A DNA stretch of 64,000 nucleotides from Gyromitra esculenta (GCA_038503075.1 JBCAML010000012.1:1706414-1770413), one strand, 5' to 3'. Shown: positions 1 to 13,162, numbered from the stretch's first letter. Numbers and translations: made by a program. The notes: generated from the letters alone by a model not told the origin.

Positions 1-889
1 ACTCGAAAAGGTTCCCGCGGGTCGTTGAAATTGGTCTAGTGGTCTATCATTCATTCTAAACTGTAAAACACCAACAAGAGCCTGCCACCGTGGCAAAGTT
101 GGCAAAACCAAAATGAGATAAGTATCTCGATCTCGCTAGTTTATGCCTCGTGCGTAGGATCACAGGGAATCACACGATCACGCGTTTATTATCATGACAC
201 GAGCGTACTTATGTCAATAATGTTACATTGGTATTCTCTCTCTTGACGGCTAAAGAGGCTTCGGAAAAAGTTTGACTAAGCCACAATTATATATATCAGC
301 AATGCATTTGAGATCGTAAAGGAAACGCGCATGTCATATGCATGCTTCGGCCAGGATATAAAATACACATTCTCGCATAAGAATAGGAATGTTTCCATAA
401 AGATTACCCAGCTAAATGTTGATGTAGTATAACAGACGATATTCTAGACGGTCTAGTCTGGTCGCCGGAGCCAGAAGATGATCAAGGCCTGCAGAATATT
501 GGGGCGCGAAACGGTCCGTTGCAGCGCTAGCACAATACGATGAAAGTACGAATTAAATAATTCTCGGATATTTTCTTGGTTCAATATGCTTGTGATTATT
601 ATTGTCCCCAAACTAATGATCCCACATTCCCGACTACATGTACTAGCACTACCAAGACTTCCAAAAGTGGGTTTGACATGAATATTGAACAAAGAGTAAG
701 ATAAAAAGAAACCCAGCCCGCTCAGTTGTCTCGTGCCTAAAAACAAAAGAAAATAAGGATAGGGCAATGAGACAATCTGATTGGGTTTACTACAAAAAAT
801 ATGGCCTATGCATCGATATATGGTTGCTACGAAATTGGCCCGAGCCAAAAGGAAATCATATCGATATCTCGCTCTTCGTAAGGATATGC
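1..889. other. left flank without a supported gene
   Basis: I see no convincing coding region here. The open frames on either strand have no family resemblance, no signal peptide and no splice structure. The stretch lies downstream of the first hydrophobin, which is read on the minus strand, so it probably holds that gene's 3' untranslated region plus spacer. Confidence 0.5.
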
Positions 890-1470
890 TTAGATCAAGG
901 AAGCAAGAGCCACACAACCAACGTTGACAACACCATTCTAGTAAAATGTCAGTATATGGAAGGAAGGGAAAATTTGCTGCTGAGAATACCTGGGACATCT
1001 CGCCCTGGCAACAAGCAGCCTTGGCGTCGCAAGCCTTGTTGATGGGGACCTGGACTGAAGGTAGTTGAAAGCTAAAGTCAGTACGACTATATCATCACAA
1101 AAGACGCTCAATAGTGGATCATACCTCCGATAAGGACCGGGACATTGACAGGTGTGCACTGCACGCCAACATCGCCACTACCAAAGACAGCACCGAGAAG
1201 ACCGGCATTGGTGGTATCACCAGTCTTGGCCACTTTGTTACAGCAGTTGAGCTGAGCATTACCGCAGGTCTGCACGGCCTGCTCGACGGTGTAGTCACCC
1301 TTGACAGTACCCTTGTTGGCAGCGCTGTTACCAGAGTTCTGGCCCTTGTTGCCGACATTTTGATTGCCTTCTCCGTCATTACCGGATGAGGCGACCTGGC
1401 GGCCTACAAGAGGAGAGGCCGAGACGGCGAGTGCGAGAGCCAAGAACGAGAGAATGTTTTGGGCAAGCAT
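890..1470 (-). CDS. class I hydrophobin (copy 1)
   Basis: Small secreted amphipathic protein that self-assembles on hyphal or spore surfaces. Exons are 1470-1125, 1054-990 and 937-890, giving 152 aa. Introns are GT-AG (GTATGA and GTATTC donors). Residues 1 to about 19 form a signal peptide ending in SASP. An Asn/Gly-rich stretch (about residues 27-55) precedes the cysteine core. The eight cysteines follow C-x6-CC-x27-C-x18-C-x5-CC-x13-C-x7, which fits the class I spacing rule. C1-C4 are in exon 1, C5-C7 in exon 2 and C8 in exon 3. A TATA-like stretch lies about 45-55 nt upstream of the ATG. Two close paralogs follow in the same window. Stopping at the first in-frame TGA after exon 1 would lose four of the eight cysteines, so the spliced form is preferred. 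Confidence 0.92.
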
Positions 1471-2954
1471 ATTGATTGAGTGAGTGTAGATAGAGGGGTA
1501 TTAAAGGGGGCTATAAAATATATGACTAAAAGAGTGTGGTGGTGATGCAAGTGATTACGGGAACGAGATGATGAGGATGGAGAAGAGAAGTTGAGAAAGG
1601 ATGAGAAAACTTACTTCTTATAGGTACTTTGCTGACATCTAATAAAGGAGTTTGTTTACAATTCTTTTTCCATATCTTCGCACCCTTACCAACCTACAAA
1701 CAAACACTTGTGCGATCTTCGCCTCTCCTGTTGACTGGAATTTTGTTTAACGGCATCAACTGTCCCTTGTTTAACCACAATCTGAGAGGGACCATTGTGG
1801 TTTCACTGGGTTTAGAGGCAATCTTACCTATTTAGCGGCGGTACTAATGTAGATCCATATTACAACGTTAACCCTTACATTCTCCACCCCTTTCTCCACG
1901 GTTGTTGACCATGCCAGTAAGGCAAAGGGTAGAGAAACACGTATGGTCGTATGATCAACCGAGCCCCAATCACGAGTTAGTCCACAGAAACAGTCAAGCG
2001 CCCGAGATTCTCTATTGCTTTCCATGTCTATTAACTCAGCTAACGCGCCAAAGCAGAAAATCCAGGTGATGAATACCATGCAAGGGATGAGATGATGTAT
2101 CTTCTTAGCCGGAAATGAGGGGGGGAAATAGTGCTAAACTTGTTCACGCGTTACTAGGATTCCAGAATCTGAATTGCGAGTATTTGTCATTATCAACTCG
2201 TTCGAGTATAAGGGCGATGGGTGATATCTTATGTTCCTATTACTATAGTTATTCCGTGCCCAACCCTCCAGCGCAGTCTGTTGCAAATAGTAGGGCAAAC
2301 AGCAGTAGAGATGGAGATGAGCCTGCTAGCTATCGCTGTGTTTATTTAAAGTTCATTCCTTGGAGCTTGGTGTCGTGGAGGCTAAAACTTCATATAAATT
2401 TCGGAGGTAATTTGCAATCTTAAGAGCTATTAGATCAAAAGCCCCTACTAGCATAGTGCAACAATTATTCAAATACATTAAACGTGAGCGCTGGCAAATC
2501 AACGAACTCAACAAAACAAGATGAGCCGAAAGATCTTAGAAGAGAGTATATATACCCTCGCTGATATATAGCGCCAGCGGACACTTATTTTGGGCCTACT
2601 TTGATATATTAAGTCTAACAAGGTGCTTTTTTTTGGTGACCACGCAGTATAACTGGGGGTTATGGGTTAAAACTGACGATCGCAAAATTTCGCGTAATAA
2701 GTAGGCCAATTAGGTTTGAATGTGATAGATATATATGATTAAATTATTGTACTGAAGTACCCAGACTATTCATCCCTCGGCAACAAGCAGAAACCAATGG
2801 AAAGAGACGGAAATAAATTAGCTGGTAGTCAAAAAAAAGGCAGATGAAGATAGATCAGCTCCGCTCTCACAAACACCGGTACCAGCTTTTCAATTGATTC
2901 CATTCGGCCCATATTCTAAAGGATACACAGAAAAAACGTCTTCGGTGTTAGAGT
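1471..2954. other. spacer between hydrophobins 1 and 2
   Basis: No gene is supported. The first ~60 bases hold the promoter of hydrophobin 1, with a TATA-like run (about 1511-1525) read on the minus strand. The rest is AT-rich, and its open frames lack any recognisable family or intron structure. Confidence 0.5.
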
Positions 2955-3535
2955 TTAGATTAGGGATGCCAGCGCAACACAGCCAACGTTGGCAACGCCG
3001 TTCTAAGATAAAGTTAGTGATCATTGGGAGCTAGATGAACAGCTGCAAGTAATGAACGTACCTGCGTAGCGCCACCTTGGCAACAGGCAGCCTTCGCGTC
3101 GCACGCCTTGTTGATAGGAACTTGGACTATAAACAAGAAATTTAATAAGCATCTTCAAATTCATGTGCGATGGATACAGGGGGAACTCATACGGGCAATC
3201 AGAACAGGAACGTTGAGAGGCGTGCACTGAACGCCGAGATCACCACTTCCAAACACAGCGCCGAGAAGGCCAGCGTTGGTAGTATCGCCCATCTTCTCAA
3301 CTTTGTTACAGCAGTTGAGTTGGGCGTTACCACAAGTTTGGACAGCTTGCTCGACAGTATAATCACCGCCAACTTTGGCCTTATTTGCAGCACCGTTGCC
3401 GCTATTCTGACCATTGTTACCAACCTCTTGGTTACCAGCGCCGTCGTTGCCAGAGGATGTAACCTGGCGAGCAATAAGGGGGGAAGCCGAGACGCTAAGG
3501 GCGAGAGCAATGACAGTTAAGATGTTGAAGAGCAT
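2955..3535 (-). CDS. class I hydrophobin (copy 2)
   Basis: Paralog of the hydrophobins on either side. Exons are 3535-3193, 3126-3062 and 3002-2955 (151 aa). Exon 2 (65 nt) and exon 3 (48 nt) have the same lengths and phases as in the other two copies. A signal peptide (about residues 1-18) is followed by an Asn/Gly-rich linker and then the eight-cysteine class I pattern with TCGNAQLNCCNK at the first three cysteines. Donors GTATGA and GTACGT and acceptors ending TATAG and CTTAG are clear. A TATA-like sequence lies about 45-60 nt upstream of the ATG in gene orientation. It is in tandem with copy 1 (same strand), consistent with local duplication. Confidence 0.92.
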
Positions 3536-4605
3536 GATGATAAATGTGAGGTAGGCTTGGAGGTATTAAAAGATAAATTATATAGTTTGGGCTTGATTGA
3601 GGAGTGTAGAGAGTGAATAAAAGTTGGTAATGAACGACTGGATGTGAGATTGTATGAGGATGAGAAGCTGAGAGCAGAGAGAGGAAACCAGAGATTTTAT
3701 ATTTCTATTGATCAACGGTCAAGGCATTACCCTTGTTTATTTTGGTGTTTCTTTAGACCTACTATCATAAATTAGACTAAAGTAAAAGTGGAGCATTTGC
3801 CCCTACATTGGTAATTATAAGCCAATGTGACAAACGCAATGCGACCTTTCGTTCCAGAGCCTAGAGCGGGAATTTGGAACCAGGTATATTACAGAATTTT
3901 TTTCAACCTTTTTAATCTCACTAGATAAATCAAAGGATCCGGACGAGAGTTTACCAGCAACACCAAAAGCTCCATACAAAAATACAATTGATCAGTAGTT
4001 TTCAGCGAGTAGCACAAAATGAAATGTATCGCGGTTGTGTGGCTCCCTCTAGTGCTTGCTCAAGTCAACATATTTCACCTAGATAAAACCTGAACGCAGA
4101 CTTCTTGCCTATTCTAGTATCCGTACCCCTTGCATTCCACTTCTACATTTTTCAACTTTTCATCGGAGATTAGAACCAGCAGGCTGCATATTCTCGCACT
4201 CGCTTACATTTGGGAATTTCAGTCCACATGCCTTTGCTTAAAGAGTCCGTCTTTGTAGTGCAAGACATCCACGATATTTACGGCCTACGGCCCAGAGATG
4301 TAATAAAGATTAAAGCAGCTAGTCCTGAGTGCTGGCCACCACGCATAACGTAAGGAGAAAACACAGTATGTGGAAACCTAAAGCCGGGTAACCCGTTGTC
4401 GCGTGACTTTATACACTGCCCATCACTCGAGTTTACTTAGGTTTCTCATCACACTCACACACGTACCCGCGACCGGGAGGGCTTATTATGTAATATCTTC
4501 TATATCTATATATCATAGCAAAAGAGCTTTCTCAATACCCTCTCCACACCACTTTATAGAATAATCTCAGTCTGCTGAAAGATGGTACGGGTCTACATAC
4601 AGTAT
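3536..4605. other. spacer, hydrophobin 2 promoter side
   Basis: No supported gene. The part next to 3535 is the promoter of hydrophobin 2. A 24-codon frame at 4020 looks like a bare signal peptide but ends at once and has no convincing continuation. Confidence 0.45.
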
Positions 4606-4929
4606 TTAATTAATATAAAACACCCATTCAATGTCTTCTTCGGACTTCACCATCACAATTTCTTCATCTTCATCTTCGTCATCTGAAGGAGGATGAATCA
4701 AAATTTTAGGGATGGGCTTGTTTTTGGGGGCGCTGGTGTTGGCCTTCCCCGCCTCGGTCTCTTTTTTGGTTTCCACGCCCGTTTCCTCCTTTTGTTCTTT
4801 TCCCTTCCCTACGCAATCTGGACCCAAATCTTCGCGTTTGAGACCTTCAGAAACATTCTCAATATCTGCCAAGGTAAGCTCTTGGGCCTGCAGATCATAC
4901 CCACAGCAGGAGCAAACTCTGTGTGACAT
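4606..4929 (-). CDS. small acidic hypothetical protein
   Basis: Single open frame of 107 aa. The N-terminus has a short cysteine cluster (CSCCGY, residues 6-11). The middle is rich in Lys, Glu and Thr, and the C-terminal third has an acidic run (DDEDEDEE). I recognise no family. There is no signal peptide or membrane segment. Composition is biased enough that the frame could be open by chance, but the protein-like charge pattern and a position between two hydrophobin promoters make a real small gene plausible. Confidence 0.35.
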   Translation of the reverse strand: MSHRVCSCCGYDLQAQELTLADIENVSEGLKREDLGPDCVGKGKEQKEETGVETKKETEAGKANTSAPKNKPIPKILIHPPSDDEDEDEEIVMVKSEEDIEWVFYIN

Positions 4930-6029
4930 TTTTTTCAGAAGGATAGTTTTGGATTAGGTTCTTTAACTTAGGAATCTTAGGTGTATTTGGTGCTAGTGAT
5001 GATCTAAGGAATGGGGCGAGGCCAACTTATTTATAACCTACGACAATCTGAGAAGTAAATTATCATCTTGAATTCCAATACAAAATTATTTTACGGCGAC
5101 AAATTCGTTTCCACTAAATGCTCAACTTGAGCATGGTATACCAAAAAAATACAAATATTACCTCACAAGTTGCATATAAGGTCAAACTAAATTATGTATC
5201 TCTCGTGATTACATGGTTTAGACTACCTAGACGTCGCCTCTAGGGTGGAGGGGGCCGAAATTTTTTTGCCATAATGGCTAGTGTTAAGCTTAAGTCTAAA
5301 AGTCGCAACAAAGGCAGTTAACCCAAACCGTCTGATATGCACATATATATCCACAGGTTCGATCATAACTAAATCTCTGCTGCTCAAAAGTGTTGGAAGA
5401 CCATCACTTCCGAGAGGGGATATATTGCCATGTCACGTTTCGATACAATACAAGATTAACTCAAACGCCACCATAATTTTAGCTTTATTCATACGTATGG
5501 CCCTTTAGAGCAGGCACGAAGCCGGACTCCAGCAGCATTTAGTGGTATTGGATACTAGCTTAGATTAGAGGAGACTCCAACTAAGGACCCCGGGGGAAGT
5601 CAACTGAACATACAATCAACTAGTCTCTCCATTTGGTGTTTAAAACTCCACAATATTTCCAATTGGACAATCATCTCGACCATGAGTTTTAGTACCTACG
5701 AATTTATATTAGCGTAGACGAAGATCACGTGTTTTCCATACAGTGAAAGAGATTCGTATTTTTTTCCGTCTAGTTATATCCGTTCATGCAGGAACAGATG
5801 CCCTAGCTTCGAGTGATGCAGGTACACAGGCTGAATAGGAAAGAACTGCATTACTGGTCAAACTCCGCTGTAAATTCTGTGATATAAATCGCTGGCCTCT
5901 TGCTCATCCCCAGTTCTCATCCCCATCATTATCTCACAATTTCAGTGCTCCCTCCACCAAACCAGCGCCATCTATACCCTACCATTGCCTTTAATAATAA
6001 TCTCCACCAAAAAGCCACTATCAATCTCC
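4930..6029. promoter_or_regulatory. spacer and promoter of hydrophobin 3
   Basis: No gene is supported between the small acidic frame and hydrophobin 3. A TATA-like GATATAAAT occurs at about 5880-5888, followed by a pyrimidine-rich stretch with CTCATCCCC and CCATCATT repeats up to the ATG at 6030, which is typical of a fungal transcription-start region. Confidence 0.45.
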
Positions 6030-6600
6030 ATGCTCTTCTTTCAAACCCTTATCGCTATCTTAGCCCTCGCCTTTACTGTTTCCTCATCTCCCCTGATCGC
6101 CCGCCAAATCTCTTCCAGCGGTAACGATGGCGAAGGCAACCAGAACGTTGGTAACGGCGGCCAAAACGCTGGCAGTGGCTCTGTCAACTCTGGGACTATT
6201 GGTGGTGACTTTACCGTTAAACAAGCTGCTGAGACCTGTGGTAATGCCCAGTTGAATTGCTGCAATAAGATCGAGAAGCAGGGGGATACTACGAACGCTG
6301 GTCTTCTCGGGGCTGTATTCGGTAGTGGTGATCTCGGCGTTCAGTGTACGCCTATTAATATCCCAGTTATCGGAAGTACAGGCCCTTTCATCCAACTTAT
6401 TGATGTTATGATGTTAATGGAGTTTTCCCTACCAGTCCAGGTTCCGATCAACAAAGCCTGCGATGCGAAAGCCGCATGTTGTCAGGGCGAAAACTCTCAG
6501 GTTAGTAAACCCTCCTTGTTCACTATCTTTTTCTATCGCTAATATTTCCTAGAATGGCCTTGTCAATGTTGGATGCCTTGCCCTTGCGTCGCTCATTTAA
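6030..6600 (+). CDS. class I hydrophobin (copy 3)
   Basis: Third hydrophobin, on the opposite strand to copies 1 and 2. Exons are 6030-6375, 6436-6500 and 6553-6600 (152 aa), with lengths identical to copy 1 (346, 65 and 48 nt). The reading frame is open upstream to 5985, but the ATG at 6030 is chosen because the signal peptide MLFFQTLIAILALAF then starts as in the paralogs. Introns are 60 and 52 nt. The first intron is a multiple of three without an in-frame stop, so an unspliced reading also looks open, but it would insert a hydrophobic stretch between C4 and C5. The eight-cysteine class I pattern is complete. The Asn/Gly-rich linker (about residues 27-55) is conserved. Confidence 0.92.
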
Positions 6601-8146
6601 GACGCCTCAGAGCCCCAAGACACAACCTTCCTACTATGTCTATAATATTGGCGCTAGACTTCATGTTGGGGTTTCAGAATTAGCGATTATCCTAAGCTTC
6701 GTTCTTGGTAGTATTTTTTAATTTTAATTATTTTCAAATCACCCTGTCGAAATATATATCCCTCGTGATCACCTACAGTAATAGCAACCCGCTCTGCCAA
6801 GGCTGAGATGTACTTGAGCCGATGCCCCTTTTCTCTAAATTGCCTTTCAGGCCACAAAAGCACGTTCTAGTTTAATTTGGATATCTGTTAAACTACTTCA
6901 CTATAATATCAGCAATGATAACGAACACTCCAAAGTTGACTCATGTGCACCTGAAATTCCAAGGTATTCCACGAATACGCTTCAAAACTTCGCTGCATAT
7001 TAAAGATGGGATCGTATGAAACGGTGTGTGTACAACAGATATTCGAATGACTATTTGTGACTGAATTGCATCATCTTCGATATCACGATGAAAGAACAGA
7101 ATACTGCTGTGCCGATGCTTCAACCCATTCGGATTACCGTGCACGATCCACCGGATAGACCCGATAATTCCAGGGCACGTCGGATGCTTGTTCCAACCTC
7201 ATATCCCCCGCTCATCAATTTGAATAACCTCAGCCAATAGGCTTTATACCTCACACCCCCACTTCGTGCACACGTTTATACGTTTATACAGCGAAGTAAA
7301 TAAAACTTCCATCGTCACGCATTCCGAGTGACTTTTCATGACTTAATATTTTCTGAAGTCCGTCAGCCAAGATATCATCTTTCATTATTAGTATAGTTAC
7401 TCACTGGCAATTCAACTTGCAATTCAAGACATAATAAACTTACATGTAGATGCATACATGTAGTACAAGTTATACTAACCTCCACAGCCAATCCTAGTAG
7501 CTCTCTCTGGAAGGGTAAATGTTCGCCAGTATCGTCTGTATTGAGCAAATGCGTGTAGTCTCTACCCACTTACTCTTCGGATCGCAATATATGATCGGTT
7601 GATCGATTGTCGCGAACATTGGCTAGAAGTACGCCCACTGTGTCGCATTTCCTTCTGAACTTCTCTGGGAGAGTTCTAGGTCCCTAAGGAACGGAGAGGA
7701 TTAAGGATAGAGTTTATAGATCCTTGAAAATATTCTGTAACACGGGGCGAAACCGGAATTTTCTGTTGGTGATCATTGGTTGGCGATGGGTTTCGATGTC
7801 ATGCTTTTGGATAGAGTTCCTGCGATTAGGCCTACGCAAACTTAAGCTCGTGAGCGGCGATACCGCAAACTCTGAAGCAAATAATGAAAATACTCGAAAT
7901 GTCATATGGCCATCTCTATAACGTGGTATCCAAAAAGCATATACCGATATCATCGATCCCCACCAGAAAGACGATAATAATCGGCCATCGTAAATTAAAG
8001 TAATATCACCACCGAAAGACACATGCACAGCCGAAAATTTTCTCGAGCGGAAGAGGAAATAGTAATTACAAATAAGTCGCAGCTATATACTTGCTTCTCA
8101 CTTCTCGCTCCACATTGGACCGAGAAGATCAGGTCACCAAGATCAG

Positions 8147-8158
8147 CCCTAACCCTAA
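8147..8158. repeat. interstitial telomere-like dimer
   Basis: Two perfect copies of CCCTAA. This is the six-base TTAGGG type, unlike the seven-base repeat at the window's right end. It may be a relic of telomere insertion or simply a telobox-like promoter word. Confidence 0.5.
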
Positions 8159-10213
8159 TTTACAAGCACCCTTGCAGCTAGTTCTCTGACGTGGTACCGC
8201 ATGTATGGTCATGGACCTGCAACACCACCATGCGATGCCGAGAGCTTGGGTCCAACCCATCCTATCCACATTCACCACCACACCACATAAAAACGGATCT
8301 CCCTGCCCCACCACCCCAATCCGACAGACTGGCTAAGATCTTGAGGTACTCTGGAGAATAAATAAAAACAACGAATCCCTGGCTTGCATGATGACACGAT
8401 AAAGTGCCTAGCCTTTGCATCAGATTCAGGGCCAGGGTTTGGAACCCGAGTCAGTGGATAGGCTGGTATACTGCTGATATGCAGGTATCATACGAGCTTA
8501 AACGCCGACAAGCAGCTACCGACTATTGTGATACCAGAATTTCAATTTGCTTAGTAGATGTAAACACAAGCTTATGATGTGCGAAGCGTTAGCAACCATC
8601 GATCCGGTATATCCTGCGAGTACATTATAACCCCGTATCCAGAAGCTGGACTAGATTAGAGAATTTCTATATCGGTCAACCGCTCTTGTTCAGCCCGACA
8701 AAGGCCTTAGCTCCGTGATGGATTTGTAACCTTGTGGATTTTAACTATAGTTGCGGGAGCATTAGCATGATATCGGTGAATATTAATACATCCTAATATC
8801 CGAGGTTAGGTATTCGCAAGCATCCTGAGGATTCAATTGGGCACAAGAGCTTTGACATCGCTTTATGCAGATAAATATAGCTAGGCGGAGCAGAAATTTT
8901 GTTCTGGAACTTCTAGAACTCTGTATGGGCAGGCATCAACGCCGATATCGGCTTTGGGAAGCAGAGCTTTTTCGGGGATCCCGTTGAATTTGTAGGAAGG
9001 AATACCCGCGGATTGGACAGGAGGTAGGTAGCCGATCGCAAAATCGGTTCATCCGTCTTAACTATAGCCTGAATATTAATCCATTAGCACCGATAATATG
9101 GTCCTGGTGGGTGGCTGCGAGGAACAGAGTAGAGACACTGTTACTTACGAATCCAAAAATAATTGAAGAAAATTATAGTTTCAGCTACAGGCTCGGATGA
9201 GACTGGAATAACTGTAAGTTCGAATAATAACTATTGATATCGTACCGATGGTAAGTTATGCTTGCTTTGCTTGCTAGATGGAGTGTCCGCCGAAACTGTA
9301 ATATCCAAAAGAGCCATAAGGCCATACTAGCCATGGTCTTATTTGAGAAGGCTGCACTCTCGCAATGATTAGCATTCACTACGAGAAGCAGAGTAGAAGA
9401 GTGAAGAAAAAGAAAAAGCGAAGTCTGCGTGTTAAACTCGGAATGCAAAATAATTTCCCTACTCTCCACGTGTTAACTGCTAGATTCCCACAAATACACC
9501 CTTCTCATAACTGTCAGTAAAAAGCAATATAACCGATGGAATTGCCAGCACAGCATCGATACAGGTATATCGATTACCCGCCTGACCGACTACCGTCATG
9601 CCATGCAGCACGAAAAGGATACGCAAGCAAGAATGGTTCGATAATCCCTCTAGTTCCGCGGCTGTCGGTTTATATTGCTCTGAGAATCCCAATCATTACT
9701 CTACCCCGTATTAACCTCGGTTCCTAGATCGCTAGTAGATCTTAGTAAGGACAGCTTTTTGGCGGCCGATTTTAGTATCCAGTCTCTAAAGGCTCCAATC
9801 ATGCTGTCCCTAGAGGGCTTCATGAGGTTAATGCTAAGCTTAAGCCAAGCCTGACAGCGGGAGAAAAAAAGCATGCGAGACATGGAAAATGTCCAAATTC
9901 GTTGATTTGGGCATGACCAAGAGTCAACACCAGTGACCTGTATTTCATCCCTTGGACCGCGGCGATTGAGGACTAGTGGAGACAAGTGATATCCCATGAT
10001 GATACAATAACTACCGAGTTATCGGTTGGCTCATGCTTTTTGTACCATCTCATCTCCCCCACAATACCTTAACTTTGTTTCCTCGGTTCTGCAAGATGCG
10101 ATCGTTTCCGGCATAACCGGGAGTTTGCATCTGCAGACAGACTGTTGTTTCATTCGGTTATTTATATATGTACCAATCTAATTGGCGAGAACGCGTGTTT
10201 GCGGGGAATATGG

Positions 10214-10588
10214 ACCGGGGAACATCGGAAACACTGAGACCGCAGCTTTAGGCGGAACGGCCAGTGATTCATTTCGACACTATGAGATGTCGAGTGTTCA
10301 AATAGATGCTGCAGGTGTGTACATGTAGGTACGTGTACATAGCACATCCGGATGCTTGAGGTGTAAGGGAAAAACTGCACTATGCACCAGTCCAGCAAGT
10401 CAGCTTGGCGGAGAACAAAATGTGCAGATTTGTAGATTGGCGTACCGGGAAACATCGGAACAAACAGGAAGGCACCCTTCCAACTCCATCTCGCTTCTTG
10501 CGTCGTTGATGCATCTTTCACATGGAGAAAATTTGAAAAGTCGATTCAAGCTTTCATCTCGTAGATGGTTTACCGGGGATCCTCGGAA
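10214..10588. promoter_or_regulatory. three CCG-N8-CGG everted sites
   Basis: A 17-nt word occurs three times: 10214-10230 (ACCGGGGAACATCGGAA), 10444-10460 (one mismatch) and 10572-10588 (three mismatches). Each contains CCG, eight bases, then CGG. Everted CGG triplets are the kind of target bound by Zn2Cys6 transcription factors. No gene starts close by; the nearest is malic enzyme about 2.9 kb downstream. A regulatory role is therefore inference, and a small dispersed repeat is the alternative. Confidence 0.35.
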
Positions 10589-13151
10589 CGAGGATTGGTC
10601 CTCTATCATCGTCAGATTTTGATCTTCGTTTCATATCTCCACATGGACCCAGACTCCGTGGCGAAGTCATGCTTTTACCTATCCCCGCTTAAGGTCTCGC
10701 GTTTCTCCGTCACCACCACAGAAGCGGCAGCGGGGTACAGCGAGAGGAATTCTGCGTTGTCTTGCTGTCTCGTCCACCGGACGAGGTGTCGTTGGACTCA
10801 CTTGCACTCTTTCGCCCGCCCTTTCCTCAAGCTGCAAATTTAGCGAGAATCTGGGGAAGGAAAAGGAGGGGTCAGATCGTTCTCTATCGGAGTTTTCCCC
10901 TAACCCCCAGCCTTTTCACTGCCACCAACTAAACTAACGCTGACGCCGAAAGTTGCATCTTGGTGGGTACCACGAGATCAGGTTTCGGAATAACAACAGG
11001 TACGACACATACGGCGGCGGTTGTTATGTTACACACCATCCTTTTTTTCTCCCTCTGCAAAGAAAATTTTTCTTTCCGTCCCTTGTTGTGTCTAGGAGCG
11101 GATGTTTTTCCGTGCATAACTATTCTCAGCCTTGGAGATTTTGTGGAGTAATATGCTCGATCTTAGAGTATGTATGTAGGTAATATGCAACTGGATATTT
11201 TGTTATGTATGTGATTTTGAATGCCCAGTCTCGCTCGTCTGCTCACTCTTGCATCTTCCCACTTCCCCGCCCCTTTGCGGGGGGGAGGCGGGGGGGCATA
11301 GATATTGTGGGGGCAGTGAGAGATGAGGTTTTTTACTGTACCTGATTATTTTGCATCTTTTGTTTCGTTCCTGAAAAAAGGATTGTAGAAAAAGGAAGAA
11401 ACGAAAGAGAATGCAGGCGAAACAAGCGGGAGGCATGGAGATGATGCACCGATGCACTACTCATAGCACTGGTGGGGAGGAACCCGCATAAGGTATGCGA
11501 GAGGACGAGAGGGTTCAGCCATCGCTAGTCGAATAAACATCTGAGTAATCCCTACCGCGTGAAGCTGTGGGCATCAGCGCATACATATCTCGCATAAGTG
11601 CTAGGTACCCGCCATAGGGCCGTAGGCAACAAACAAACGGACAGTAAGTGGATACTACATGTGGTAATTGCAATTCCGGCATATTATTCGTAGTTCCAAA
11701 TTATTTTCTACATGTTTACACACATTAGGCACAGCCACATTACATTGCGGAAATTAACGCTCAACTGTAAAATAGTTGAATTATATCACGGACCCATATT
11801 GGATATGCAGAGATTCCAGTGTAGCAGAACCCTTGACGGCGATGATGATGGATGATTACCTCTGATGCTGTTGATGCACATGAAACCAGCCCGCGAGGGA
11901 AGGGAAGGAGCTCAAGGGGTTCATGGGGGTGGAAAAACCCTCAAACTTTCCACCGGCCGGATTCCGACGAGGGATACCATTTTTCTACCTTGGAGCTTCA
12001 GCTAGGGGTTCATCTAGGATGCCAGAGGAAAAAAGCCTCAGACCGTGAGCCTTTAGGTAACTGACAGATCAACATGAACCAGGCCTAGAGCTTGAGCTGT
12101 TTAGGTTGTAGGATATCTCCCTAGTAAAGAGCTCGAGTAGGGGAGCTTTGACAGTACACTCCCCATGGGTGTTGCGTGATTGTACATACACATGATACTA
12201 GTTGGTGAGGGGATCGTGTTGCTATCTGCTGCCCGTCTCTCTGTGTCTCAAAAGGTGACGGGATCAACGGCATCACCAATTGTGGTGCTGGGGGTTGGCC
12301 TCCAGCTCACGTTCTAGCTACTCTGATATGCTTCATTCACGACACCGCGCGGCAAGGAGAATGGATGCATCGCTGACTGCTGGCTGCCGCGATGCTGACT
12401 TCGAGGGTCTGGAGTGAAATTATAGTGGGAGCATGGATAACGGAGAGCAACATCGTTGGATCCCAGGACAGGATCCCTGAACTTCTTGCCCTGGTCCTAC
12501 CGAGAAGGGGGAGAGGACATAGTGCACTGTAAAGAAATCCATGTAAATCGAGTGAGAGGGTGGACTTCCTGACCCGAAAGAACCCGATATTTATTTCCAG
12601 AACGCTCTCCCCCGATATCATATGCTATCCATCCCCTCCATCTCCTGGCGTCGCTGTTTAGGCGCTCATCTCAAACACAGCTGGGAAGAGGATTATTTTT
12701 ATTACCATTTTTTCATTGCAATCTTGAAGGGTGTAACAGCGACAACGATCGTGCCTGTTGCAGTTTTTTTTTTCATTCGGAGAGTCGGAAAGCCCAGACC
12801 CTGAATATACACATTCTCTACGCCCCCATAAGCTAGACTGCATAACCCATAAGCTCACGGACTCATGGTCCACAATCTGGGTTGCATATCGTACAACGAT
12901 AGAAGGCTATTGCTGGAAAGAGCACACGACAAGCTGCACCACAAGCTCCACACCAAGCTGCACTCCAAGCACGTCGTTGGCTGGTTGTGGGAAGTTTGAA
13001 GCCCACCGTCGCCCCTCCCTCCTTCCCCCTCTACACGCCCACATCACACTACTAGTCCATTCGCCCATTCGCTCTCTCCCTTCACATCCCTCCCCCACTC
13101 TCTGCTTTGCGAGCTGGAGGCATTAAATTGCATCCATTGCTAGCGGGGAAT

Positions 13152-13162
13152 CATATATATAG
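13152..13162 (+). promoter_or_regulatory. TATA-like box of malic enzyme gene
   Basis: The run CATATATATAG is followed by a long C/T-rich tract with CCACAACAACTAAAAGC, a typical fungal start region. It sits only three bases before an ATG (13165) that opens a longer frame. A transcript starting ~30 nt downstream of the box would skip that ATG, which favours the ATG at 13438. Confidence 0.5.

Noticed and set aside
4020..4094. 24-codon frame that looks like a signal peptide
   Set aside because: It ends at once in TGA and no donor site leads to a plausible secreted continuation.
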